Positions 1-6,853 of a stretch of DNA of 32,490 bases are shown here, one piece after another (position 1 is the first letter of the stretch; each line of letters starts with the position of its first letter). Under the pieces are notes generated by a model, which ran no database searches, was not told where the DNA came from, and saw nothing but the letters and a program-made list of their open reading frames with translations. Made by a program: the position numbers and the translations under genes. The stretch comes from Oscillospiraceae bacterium (GTDB taxonomy: Bacteria; Bacillota; Clostridia; Oscillospirales; Oscillospiraceae): contig JAFXAW010000046.1 in NCBI GenBank assembly GCA_017522015.1, forward strand, positions 1-32,490. Direction: 5' to 3'.

Positions 1-78
1 GAAACGTAGTGACGCTTTATACAGTATAGCCTCAAACGGGCAAAAAAACAAGCCATTATTTTGGGGTGAACCGCAAAA

Positions 79-116
79 CGCCGCTGCGACTTTCGTCGCA
101 GCGGCGTTCTTTTTTC
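79..116. terminator. Bidirectional rho-independent terminator
   Basis: A perfect 12-bp stem (79-90 pairs with 95-106) with a TTTC loop is followed on the + strand by TTCTTTTTT. On the - strand it is followed by TTTT. It sits just past the stop of the SDR gene (- strand) and would also stop any + transcript entering from the left edge. The first 78 bases hold no gene that I can support. Confidence 0.85.
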
Positions 117-119
117 GTT

Positions 120-908
120 TCAGAAGATTCCCAAATTCAGCAAAAACTTGATGATGCCGCACTGCCAGGCTTTGGGCAGTGCGCTCAGCAGCACCAGCCC
201 CGGGTTGCGGTGGATTTTGTAAGTATAGCGCGGGTGCTTCGCCGCCGCGGCTTTGCACAGCAGCGCCCCCAGCTTTTCCGCCTTGATGGGCCTTCCCATA
301 AACTTCGCCGCCAGCCCCGAAAAGCTTTTCGCCTGCTTTTTATAAAGCTCTGTGGAATCGGCCAGGTCGGCCGTGGCGCGCACCGAGCCGCTGCACAGCG
401 GCGTCTCCACCGCGCCGGGACGCACGGTGATCACCTTTTGCCCCAAAAGATTCAGTTCCTGCCGCAAAGCCTGGGCATAGGCATCCAGCGCGGTTTTGGT
501 GACGCTGTAAAGTCCGTTAAAGGGCAGCGGATCCAGCCCCGCCACTTCGCTGGTGACGATGAGGATGCGCCCGTCTTCTTTCAGACAGCGGTGGAACACC
601 CGGTTGACCAGAATCGTTCCCGTCAGGTTCACATCCACCGCGCGTTTCATTTTTTGATGATCGCACTCCACGAGCGATGCCATAATATGGATTCCGGCGA
701 TGTTGATGATGGCATCCAGCGTGATGCCCTCGGCCTCAAGCTCCTCCCGAACTTTCAGCAGCGCCGCCTCATCGGTGATGTCCGCCGTAAAACAAGGAAA
801 CCCCTCCGCCGCACTTCTGTCGATGCCGAATACACGGTGTCCCCGGGCGAGGAAGCACTCCGCCGCCGCGCGGCCGATTCCCGATGCCGCGCCCGTAATC
901 AAAACATT
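120..908 (-). CDS. SDR-family NAD(P)-dependent oxidoreductase
   Basis: A classical short-chain dehydrogenase/reductase of 262 aa, expected to be cytosolic; the substrate is unknown. Seen in the sequence: the Rossmann motif TGAASGIG at residues 6-13, Asp31 at the end of strand 2 (which favours NAD(H) over NADP(H)), NIAG at 70-73, and the tetrad Asn95, Ser121, Tyr135, Lys139 (YSVTK). The C-terminal 60 residues are basic and hydrophobic and may form a membrane-facing or lipid-substrate lid. I chose GTG at 908 because the protein then begins with the Rossmann strand, AAGGA lies 10 nt upstream, and the promoter at 946-974 predicts a transcript start around 939, on top of the in-frame ATG at 941 (which would give 273 aa). 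It is divergent from the Card1-like gene, and I see no functional link between the two. Confidence 0.85.
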   Translation of the reverse strand, partial: NVLITGAASGIGRAAAECFLARGHRVFGIDRSAAEGFPCFTADITDEAALLKVREELEAEGITLDAIINIAGIHIMASLVECDHQKMKRAVDVNLTGTILVNRVFHRCLKEDGRILIVTSEVAGLDPLPFNGLYSVTKTALDAYAQALRQELNLLGQKVITVRPGAVETPLCSGSVRATADLADSTELYKKQAKSFSGLAAKFMGRPIKAEKLGALLCKAAAAKHPRYTYKIHRNPGLVLLSALPKAWQCGIIKFLLNLGIF

Positions 909-945
909 CACAAAAAGCCATTCCTTCTTGTCATTTTTCATCCCG

Positions 946-974
946 ATTATACTAAAGCCGCGCAGAGTTTACAA
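946..974 (-). promoter_or_regulatory. Sigma-A type promoter of the SDR gene
   Basis: On the - strand the -35 box TTGTAA (974-969) and the -10 box TATAAT (951-946) are 17 bp apart. The predicted start near 939 leaves a leader of about 30 nt with a ribosome site before the GTG at 908. Confidence 0.7.
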
Positions 975-1020
975 GCGCATTCTCCCGGCGAAACAGCGCA
1001 CTTGTTCTCACGGCTCGGTG

Positions 1021-1049
1021 TTGAAATCCGCGGCAAAACGCGGTATGAT
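1021..1049 (+). promoter_or_regulatory. Sigma-A promoter of the Card1-like gene with a dyad in its spacer
   Basis: TTGAAA (1021-1026), a 17-bp spacer and TATGAT (1044-1049) make a near-consensus housekeeping promoter. The spacer contains the inverted repeat CCGCG-GCAAAA-CGCGG (1028-1043), which ends flush against the -10 box. It is a candidate operator, but no regulator is known. Confidence 0.7.
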
Positions 1050-1078
1050 TATAAAAAACGGTGAAAGGCGGATGGTGC

Positions 1079-2248
1079 ATGAATACTTTAATCGAAATGT
1101 ATGATGAGCGCGCCATTGAAAACATTTTGGCAGCGGACATGTTCCGTCCCGAGCGCATCATTTATCTGTGTCCGAAAGAAATTGCGCAGGATCGCTCCCG
1201 GCAAGACAAGCTGCGGGCCTTTTTTCAGCGCCGGGGCTGGAAGCCGGAGCTCGTTTTTATAGAAATCAGCCCGTTCAAGGCGGATGCGATTTTCCGGCAG
1301 CTGCTTGCCATCAGCAAGAAATGCCCGGACTGTGCGGTGGATGTCACCGGCGGCAGTGATGCAGCGCTGTTTGCAACCGGCATGTTTGCCGCGCAAACCG
1401 GAGCGCCGGCCTTTACATACTCCCGGAAAAAGAACCGGTTTTACAACATCAGCGGCGCTGATTTTGCAGACAATCTGAACTGCACCCTGTCCTATTCTGT
1501 CGAAGAATTTTTCCTGATGGCAGGCGGAACGCTGCTGCCCGGCCGCGTGAACAACGCAATTTTGGCGAAGTATCTGCCGGATTTTGACCCGTTTTTTGAA
1601 TGTTATCTTCGTTTCCGCCGCAAGTGGCCGGACATCGTTTCCTACATCCAGAAGATTTCCCCGGCGGAAAACCGGCAAAAGCCGCCCTTGTCGATTCAGG
1701 GAAAGTATACGGTAAAAGGTGAACGCGGCTCGCGGAATTCCGCCAACGAAGAGGCGCTGCGATCGCTTGCCGACATCGGCTTTATCCGGAATCTGAAAAT
1801 CGTGTCCGGCGAGTCGGTGGCCTTCCGCTTCCGGGATGCCACCATCCGCACCTGGCTGCGGGATGTGGGCAGCGTATTGGAGCTGTATGCCTACAAGGCC
1901 TGCATCGATTCCGGCATCTTTAACGATGTCATCAGCAGCGCGGTTGTCCGCTGGGATGACAGCAGCCAGGTTTCCAACGAAATTGATGTTATGGCCGCAC
2001 GCGGGGTTATTTCGCTGTTTCTCAGCTGCAAAACCAGCGAAATCCAGACGGAGGCGCTCAACGAGCTGGCGATCCTGCGGGATCGTTTCGGCGGAAAGGG
2101 CGCGAAAGCCGCCATCGTCTCCACGGAGCGCTGCAACGCCGCTGCGCGCCACCGCGCAGCGCAGCTTGACATCGCCGTCATTGATCTGGAAGAACTCAAA
2201 GACGGCCAGTTGCCAAATCGCCTGAAGACGATTATGAAGGTGAAGTGA
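1079..2248 (+). CDS. Card1/Can2-like CARF-nuclease protein (DUF1887 family)
   Basis: A protein of 389 aa with the layout of the DUF1887 family. Members with known function (Card1, Can2) sense cyclic oligoadenylate from type III CRISPR systems through an N-terminal CARF domain and cut DNA and/or RNA with a C-terminal PD-(D/E)xK domain. The CARF-like half (about 1-150) has the glycine-rich loop DVTGGSDAAL at 88-97. After a linker or winged-helix stretch (about 200-260) comes the nuclease core: GSVLELY at 264-270, NEIDV at 300-304 and LSCKT at 315-319. Asp303 and Lys318 are present, but the acidic residue expected two before the lysine is Ser316. The start is ATG 1079, because AAAGGCGG lies 7 nt upstream; GTG at 1061 is less likely. 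The gene stands alone: no cas gene or CRISPR array lies in 32 kb. The family call is confident; nucleotide sensing and defence are inferred. Confidence 0.82.
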   Translation: MNTLIEMYDERAIENILAADMFRPERIIYLCPKEIAQDRSRQDKLRAFFQRRGWKPELVFIEISPFKADAIFRQLLAISKKCPDCAVDVTGGSDAALFATGMFAAQTGAPAFTYSRKKNRFYNISGADFADNLNCTLSYSVEEFFLMAGGTLLPGRVNNAILAKYLPDFDPFFECYLRFRRKWPDIVSYIQKISPAENRQKPPLSIQGKYTVKGERGSRNSANEEALRSLADIGFIRNLKIVSGESVAFRFRDATIRTWLRDVGSVLELYAYKACIDSGIFNDVISSAVVRWDDSSQVSNEIDVMAARGVISLFLSCKTSEIQTEALNELAILRDRFGGKGAKAAIVSTERCNAAARHRAAQLDIAVIDLEELKDGQLPNRLKTIMKVK

Positions 2249-2326
2249 ACTGCGTCTGTTCGGGATTCCGGACGCAAAAAGCGCCGCTTTTCAGGCGCGT
2301 ATCTGAATGGCGCATATCAAAACCAC

Positions 2327-2370
2327 AAAAAAGGGCTCTGCAAACTTCTGTTTGCAGAGCCCCATTTTTA
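2327..2370. terminator. Bidirectional terminator between convergent genes
   Basis: A perfect 13-bp stem (2333-2345 with 2350-2362) and a TTCT loop lie between the stops of the Card1-like gene (+) and the TraB lipoprotein gene (-). ATTTTTA follows on the + strand and a T-rich run on the - strand. A smaller hairpin at 2281-2298 (GCGCC/GGCGC), followed by TTTTT on the - strand, may back it up. Confidence 0.85.
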
Positions 2371-2396
2371 TGATCGGATCATTCCGAAATCCGGAA

Positions 2397-4778
2397 TTAT
2401 TGATAGCTTACCAGCTCCACGGTGTAGCCGTTCGCGCGGAGGGTATCCACCAGACCGTTGGTATTATCGAGCAGATGCGCAAGGCCGACTGCATAGAACA
2501 CCGTCTCGCCGCTTTCAAGGTACTCCATCGCCACTTTCAGCATGCCCTCGTTGCGGTCCGTATCGATGGCCTTTTCGTATTCCTCGATCAGGTGCTTGTT
2601 CTCTTCGTACTCGGCAAGTTCCTCTTCCGTCATATCCTCGTCCGGCTCAAATTCATCGGCAATCAGCTCCCGCAGGGCAGCCTCGTCGCCGGCGCACCAG
2701 AGCTCATACAGCTCCTGCGTGCCCTCCCAGTATTCCTGGAAAGTTGTTTCCACAGAACCCTCCAGCATCAAGAGCTGCAGGTCCAGAGAGAAGTTGGCAA
2801 ACATCTGAATCTGGAACATGCTGGACTCCACCTCCCGGATGGGCTTTTCCAGTTCCTCCGCCCAGGCGGTCAGGCGGCTCTCCACGCCCTGATCGCGGTG
2901 GAGGAACTGCCCCTGGCGGAGATTGAACGCGTCAATGGCATCAGACCACACGTAGGGTTTTGCCTGAAGTATAATCGAGCTGCAGTTACCGGTGGCCTTC
3001 AAAACCTGCAGGGTGCGGGCATACTCCTCTTCTTCCATCAGGCTCTCCACCGTTGTGCCGTCCGCGAAGTAATAGGCTTTGGCAAGCTCCGCCTGAAGGG
3101 CTTCATCCTCCTTCACCTGCTCATCAAACGCCTCCACATCGCACTCGAGCGCCAGCGCATCCGATGCCTCAAAGGCGTCCCGGATTTCCTGCGGCAGATA
3201 GCCGGTGCGCTCGTCGCCCACATGGATGGTGCCAAGCAGCCACATCTCCTGTCCGTCCTCACCGGTGACATGGTAGAACAGGGGCGCAGCCTTGTTTTCG
3301 GGCTCGGTTTCCGGCAGCATCTCGCCGGTGATTTCCTTATATGCCCCCTTGGCGGGCGCCTCGACAGACTGGTCCGTGCGCGCGCTCAGGGAATACTCTA
3401 CGCCCTGAATCGTATGGACGCCCTCATATTCATAACCGATGGCCACAGGCAGTCCGGTAAACTTGTCGACAGACAAATAGCCGATGCCCTTCTTCATTTC
3501 GTAATGCGAGGCTTTGTTATACAGGAAAGCGGGATCGTCCCACAGCGCGGAGCAGATCGTGTTTTGCCTGCTGTTTCCAAATTCCTCACTGAGCTCAAAC
3601 TCCAGCAGGTATACGCTGCCCATGTCGGTCACCGTCGCCTGCGTCCAGAAATCCATCGGCACGATGTCATTGTAGACAGGGGTGTACACATCCCGCATAG
3701 TTTCCCAATCCACACCGGGAATGGTTTCGGGCAGGCCGCCGTTCTCCGTGACGGTATAGCGGCCGCCAATAAAGGTCTCCTCCACCTCATAGCTTTCACT
3801 CTGTCCGTAGCCGGCCATCACAAAATCGCTGGCCACTCTTTTCAGCTGCGTATCCGCTTCGTGACCATGCATGTACAGCTGCTCGGAATAGCTTTCCACG
3901 TAGCCGGCCGCCTCTACCAACAACTCGACCGACATGTTCGTGGCCGTGGTGTTTGCCTGCTCCGTCAGCGCCGGGACACGCAGCGCCAGATAAGGCGCAT
4001 CCGCATCCGCAATGGCCTGATAGCTGTCCGCCTTCTCCGGCGCGGTCACGCTGCCGGACTCAGCCTTGGGCGTAGACTGCACCTCCAGGCGCACTTCCGC
4101 AGGGCCATAGCTGTAAGAAATGCTGTATTCCATCTCCGTGATGGCGCCGCTTGCATCCAGCAGCACCGAGCCGCCGGCCTCCGTCAGCTCCGCCTCCTCG
4201 GGAAGCGCCCAGCTTTCCGCTGCAGTGGGCTGCGCGAACAGCAGCTCGTCTCCGTCCTGCGTGATGTCACCGTAGAGCTCTGCATCCAGCAGCACAACGG
4301 GAATGTAGCGCGCGGCGGCAGCCTCGGCGTCCAGCTCCGCGGAGAATTTGAAAAGCTCCTCCGTCTTTATATAAAGCGTACCGTCCACATAGGTCTCCCG
4401 ATAGGAAATGCTCTCCGCCTCCTCCGGGTCATAATCCTCCAAATGGATGCCATAATAAAGGCTGCTGTCCATATCGGCGCAGAACGAGTCTGTGCCCAGG
4501 CCCTGATAGGTCAGGGTCTGAACGGACTGCTCAGAAAATTCCTCACCGCTCACCGTTGTATAGGTGGTGACCGTCACATCCAGACAAATATCCTCGGCGC
4601 TGTCCAGCGCTGCACGCGCCTGCGCGTAGATTTCGCTCGCGGTTGGAGCCGGCGGCTCTGTGGCAAGACCGGGATCCGGGGTGGCATCGGGCGTCGGCTC
4701 ATTCCCACAACCGGCGAGCAGGGAGCATAGCAGCGCCACGCACAGCAGCAGGGATGCGATTCTTCTGAATTTTTTCAT
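2397..4778 (-). CDS. Secreted lipoprotein with C-terminal TraB/GumN domain
   Basis: A protein of 793 aa exported as a lipoprotein: a basic N-terminus, a hydrophobic core and the lipobox LLAGC with Cys24. A Pro/Thr-rich linker (25-46) follows. Residues 47-490 look like two divergent copies of a beta-rich lipoprotein domain of the LolA/LppX or DUF6612 sort, with alternating aromatic strands near 70-145 and 320-395. The TraB/GumN domain covers about 499-793 and has both hallmark GxxH motifs, GTIH at 516-519 and GLAH at 765-768, plus Glu545. In the related Tiki proteins these motifs belong to a metalloprotease, so a peptidase role outside the membrane is possible but unproven. A very acidic helix lies near 690-725. 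The start is ATG 4778 because AGGAG sits 7 nt upstream; the ATG at 4784 would be only 1 nt from it. Monocistronic. Confidence 0.85.
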   Translation of the reverse strand: MKKFRRIASLLLCVALLCSLLAGCGNEPTPDATPDPGLATEPPAPTASEIYAQARAALDSAEDICLDVTVTTYTTVSGEEFSEQSVQTLTYQGLGTDSFCADMDSSLYYGIHLEDYDPEEAESISYRETYVDGTLYIKTEELFKFSAELDAEAAAARYIPVVLLDAELYGDITQDGDELLFAQPTAAESWALPEEAELTEAGGSVLLDASGAITEMEYSISYSYGPAEVRLEVQSTPKAESGSVTAPEKADSYQAIADADAPYLALRVPALTEQANTTATNMSVELLVEAAGYVESYSEQLYMHGHEADTQLKRVASDFVMAGYGQSESYEVEETFIGGRYTVTENGGLPETIPGVDWETMRDVYTPVYNDIVPMDFWTQATVTDMGSVYLLEFELSEEFGNSRQNTICSALWDDPAFLYNKASHYEMKKGIGYLSVDKFTGLPVAIGYEYEGVHTIQGVEYSLSARTDQSVEAPAKGAYKEITGEMLPETEPENKAAPLFYHVTGEDGQEMWLLGTIHVGDERTGYLPQEIRDAFEASDALALECDVEAFDEQVKEDEALQAELAKAYYFADGTTVESLMEEEEYARTLQVLKATGNCSSIILQAKPYVWSDAIDAFNLRQGQFLHRDQGVESRLTAWAEELEKPIREVESSMFQIQMFANFSLDLQLLMLEGSVETTFQEYWEGTQELYELWCAGDEAALRELIADEFEPDEDMTEEELAEYEENKHLIEEYEKAIDTDRNEGMLKVAMEYLESGETVFYAVGLAHLLDNTNGLVDTLRANGYTVELVSYQ

Positions 4779-4869
4779 ACCCATTCTCCTTTTCTTTTGT
4801 CTTTCTGCTTTCAAACTTCTTACTGACAGCCGGGCACAAGCATTGCGCAGCCCCCGCGGGTGCGCCCGG

Positions 4870-4898
4870 ATTATAACCCGGAGCGCATGCGCAAATAA
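4870..4898 (-). promoter_or_regulatory. Candidate promoter of the TraB lipoprotein gene
   Basis: On the - strand a perfect TATAAT (4875-4870) has TTATTT (4898-4893) 17 bp upstream. The -35 box is weak. The implied leader is about 85 nt. Confidence 0.45.
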
Positions 4899-5367
4899 CC
4901 GAAGCAATCTCATCGGAATATGCGGCAAACAGCCGCCGTTCCCCTCACAAAACGGCCGGTTTTGCGGCCGATCGCCTTGCCGCAGCCCCCGCGCCCGACA
5001 TAACCTATATATTTATCATTTCCCAACACAATTGTTAACGAGTAATATATTCATCATTATATATGCGCGCATAGATCCGGTCAAGTCAAAATAGAGAAAA
5101 AAGGAAAAAACATGGAAAAAGGTCGAAAGTCCGCAAAGCGCATTTTTGCAGCGCGGCCTTGCAAAACCGCGATTCAGGATTTACTTTGTGAAGGATGATT
5201 TCCACAACAAAAACAAGGGGCACACGGTAGAATAATTATTGTGTGCTATTATATTATTTCATAATTATGGACGATTCCACCGCTTGTCACAACCGGTGAC
5301 ATTCATAAGTGTTAGAGCCGTCGTTGTTTTCCAATCCTTAAAGTTTGAGCCACCACATCTTTCTAAA
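4899..5367. other. Non-coding AT-rich intergenic stretch with inverted repeats
   Basis: No gene is supported here. The base composition falls sharply in GC compared with both sides, especially at 5000-5090 and 5225-5275. Small dyads are visible: GCACAC/GTGTGC (5220-5225 with 5241-5246) enclosing the palindrome AATAATTATT, and TGTCAC-AACCG-GTGACA (5285-5301). A 15-base word at 5162-5176 recurs at 5947-5961. An unannotated small RNA or foreign insertion is possible, but nothing here proves it. Confidence 0.5.
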
Positions 5368-5370
5368 TTC

Positions 5371-5412
5371 TAACCTGTTTCAGATTAGAAGTCAATAACC
5401 TGATTTAGGTTA
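5371..5412 (+). promoter_or_regulatory. Twin 17-bp operators over the XRE gene promoter
   Basis: Two related imperfect palindromes lie 25 bp apart, start to start: TAACCTGTTTCAGATTA (5371-5387) and TAACCTGATTTAGGTTA (5396-5412). They match at 14 of 17 positions. The first extends outward into a longer dyad (TTCTAA 5368-5373 with TTAGAA 5385-5390). The second runs into the -10 box TATAAT (5411-5416), so a protein bound there should block RNA polymerase. No good -35 box is visible. Autoregulation by the adjacent XRE protein is the simplest reading. Confidence 0.7.
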
Positions 5413-5453
5413 TAATAGAATAGAGCAAGTTAAACTATGAGGAGGGGGATACT

Positions 5454-5666
5454 GTGTATCCACGCATCCGGGACTTGCGAGAGGATCGTGACTTAAATCA
5501 AACACAGGTGGCATCCATGCTTGGCATGTCGCAAACCGGTTATTCGAAATATGAAACCGGAGAAAATGATATCCCCACTACGATACTAATCAAGCTTGCG
5601 AGATTTTATAATACCAGTATCGATTATCTTTTAGGAGAAACCAGTCAGAAGAAAAGATACAAGTAA
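5454..5666 (+). CDS. Small XRE-family transcriptional regulator
   Basis: A 70-aa protein made almost entirely of one Cro/C1-type helix-turn-helix. The first helix includes IRDLREDRDL, then come QTQVASMLGMSQTGYSKYE (the two DNA-reading helices) and DIPTTILIKLARFYNTSIDYLL, the standard end of the fold. There is no ligand or protease domain. The start is GTG with an AGGAGGGGG ribosome site 5 nt upstream. It is monocistronic and flanked by repeats and non-coding DNA, which is common for regulators left by mobile elements, though no integrase or other phage gene is present. The twin operators just upstream suggest that it represses itself; other targets are unknown. Confidence 0.85.
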   Translation: MYPRIRDLREDRDLNQTQVASMLGMSQTGYSKYETGENDIPTTILIKLARFYNTSIDYLLGETSQKKRYK

Positions 5667-5682
5667 AAGGGGCACGCTCACT

Positions 5683-5945
5683 CACCACCGGCTAAGCCGG
5701 TGGTGTCGTGCTATCCGGGAAAAAAAGAAAAGGCCCCCTTGTATAAAGGGGCCGACGCGTTAAGCAAACATGCCGGTGGCATGTTTGTCGCCAAAGGCGG
5801 GAGCAATCTATGATTGCGACCCGGCCCGGAGGGTGTCCGCGAAGCTGACTGAGGGATTGTCACCCCTCCGAGCCGCCGTTCGGCGGCCCAGCTCTCCCGT
5901 GCAAGAGGAGGCTTTGGTGCGGTGCAACTCGGGAAACCATCCTTT
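5683..5945. repeat. Palindrome-rich non-coding repeat element
   Basis: Several hairpins follow each other closely: CACCACCGGC/GCCGGTGGTG with a 3-base loop (5683-5705); GGCCCC...GGGGCC (5732-5753), which on the - strand ends in a T-run and resembles a terminator; CAAACATGCC-GGT-GGCATGTTTG (5765-5787); GCAATC-TAT-GATTGC (5803-5817); and GCCGCC/GGCGGC near 5872-5887. The pieces GACTGAGGGATTGT and GGCTTTGGTGC resemble, from memory, dispersed MITE-like repeats of Oscillospirales genomes. No protein is encoded. The boundaries are approximate. Confidence 0.55.
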
Positions 5946-5970
5946 ACAAAACCGCGATTCATGGTATGAT
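5943..5970 (+). promoter_or_regulatory. Promoter of the GNAT gene
   Basis: TTTACA (5943-5948) and TATGAT (5965-5970) are 16 bp apart. The spacer holds the 15-base word that also occurs at 5162-5176. The leader to the ATG at 6086 is about 110 nt; no riboswitch fold is evident in it. Confidence 0.6.
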
Positions 5971-6085
5971 ATTTTCGGTATCCCCGGGTTTTGCCGCAGC
6001 GGAATTTCCCCGCGGAACGGGCCGGGAAAGCGCCATACGTCTCAGAAAATGCCATACATCTCAAATTATATAGTGGAGATTGCCC

Positions 6086-6853
6086 ATGACGAATCAAGAG
6101 ATATTACAAATCGCTCTGCAGCAGTCAGCCTATGACTGCAACTGCAGCCCGGAGGATTTTTTGTCCGGCGAAAACAGAATCGTTCTCTCGCAAAAGCACG
6201 AAAAGGCGCGCGCTTACCTCAGCCTGCCCTTTGCGTTTGACCTGGTGTCTTACGGCAGCAACATCGTCGCGCAGGTCAGCCCGGAGATGGAGGAAATCGC
6301 CGCGTGGTACATCGGCAAATACGAAACGGCGCATTGTTTTGAAGCGCCCCACGCGATCGCGCTCAACGAAAAGCTCGCGCCGCTGCAGCACAAGGTCTGC
6401 TTTATGGCGGAGTATTTTCTGCCCGACGTCAATGCGCTGCGGGAGCTGCCCTGCGATTACACGCTGCGCGTACTGACGCCCGCGCAGTTCGCGCCCTATT
6501 ACACCGAGCAGTGGTCAAACGCGCTTTGCGAAAAGCGAAAGCATCTGGATGCGCTGGCCGTCGGCGCCTATGACGGGGACAAACTCGTCGGCCTTGCCGG
6601 CTGCTCTGCCGACTGCGAAGAAATGTATCAGATCGGTGTGGACGTCCTGCCGGAATATCGCAGAAAGGGCATCGCCTCCGCGCTGACGAGCCGGCTTGCT
6701 GCCGAAACCTTCAAGCTCGGCAAAGTGCCGTTTTACTGCGCTGCATGGTCAAACCTCCCCTCCGTGCGAAACGCCATCCGCTGCGGCTTCCGCCCCGCCT
6801 GGGTGGAGCTCACGGCAAGAAGCGGCGCATTCGTGGACGAGCTCAACCGCTAA
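6086..6853 (+). CDS. GNAT-family N-acetyltransferase
   Basis: A protein of 255 aa. The C-terminal part (about 140-245) is a GNAT domain: IGVDVLPEYRRKGIASALTS carries the acetyl-CoA pyrophosphate loop (R-R-K-G-I-A), and the WSNLPSVRNAIRCGFRPAW stretch is the usual beta6/alpha4 end. The N-terminal 110 residues are less typical and probably form an accessory domain that selects the substrate. The substrate is not predictable. The start is ATG 6086, with TGGAG 7 nt upstream; the TTG at 6080 is unlikely. It has its own promoter and a terminator downstream at 7036-7074, so it is monocistronic. Confidence 0.85.
   Translation: MTNQEILQIALQQSAYDCNCSPEDFLSGENRIVLSQKHEKARAYLSLPFAFDLVSYGSNIVAQVSPEMEEIAAWYIGKYETAHCFEAPHAIALNEKLAPLQHKVCFMAEYFLPDVNALRELPCDYTLRVLTPAQFAPYYTEQWSNALCEKRKHLDALAVGAYDGDKLVGLAGCSADCEEMYQIGVDVLPEYRRKGIASALTSRLAAETFKLGKVPFYCAAWSNLPSVRNAIRCGFRPAWVELTARSGAFVDELNR

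Noticed and set aside
66-1064. An open frame of 332 codons on the + strand
   Set aside because: It is antisense to the SDR gene and starts inside the terminator hairpin; the SDR catalytic residues are all on the other strand.
2307-4730. An 807-codon open frame on the + strand
   Set aside because: It is antisense to the TraB lipoprotein, whose signal peptide and domain motifs are clear. The frame begins in a terminator region.
5711-6135. Small open frames in the palindrome-rich region
   Set aside because: They cross hairpins and the GNAT promoter and lack ribosome sites and recognisable motifs.
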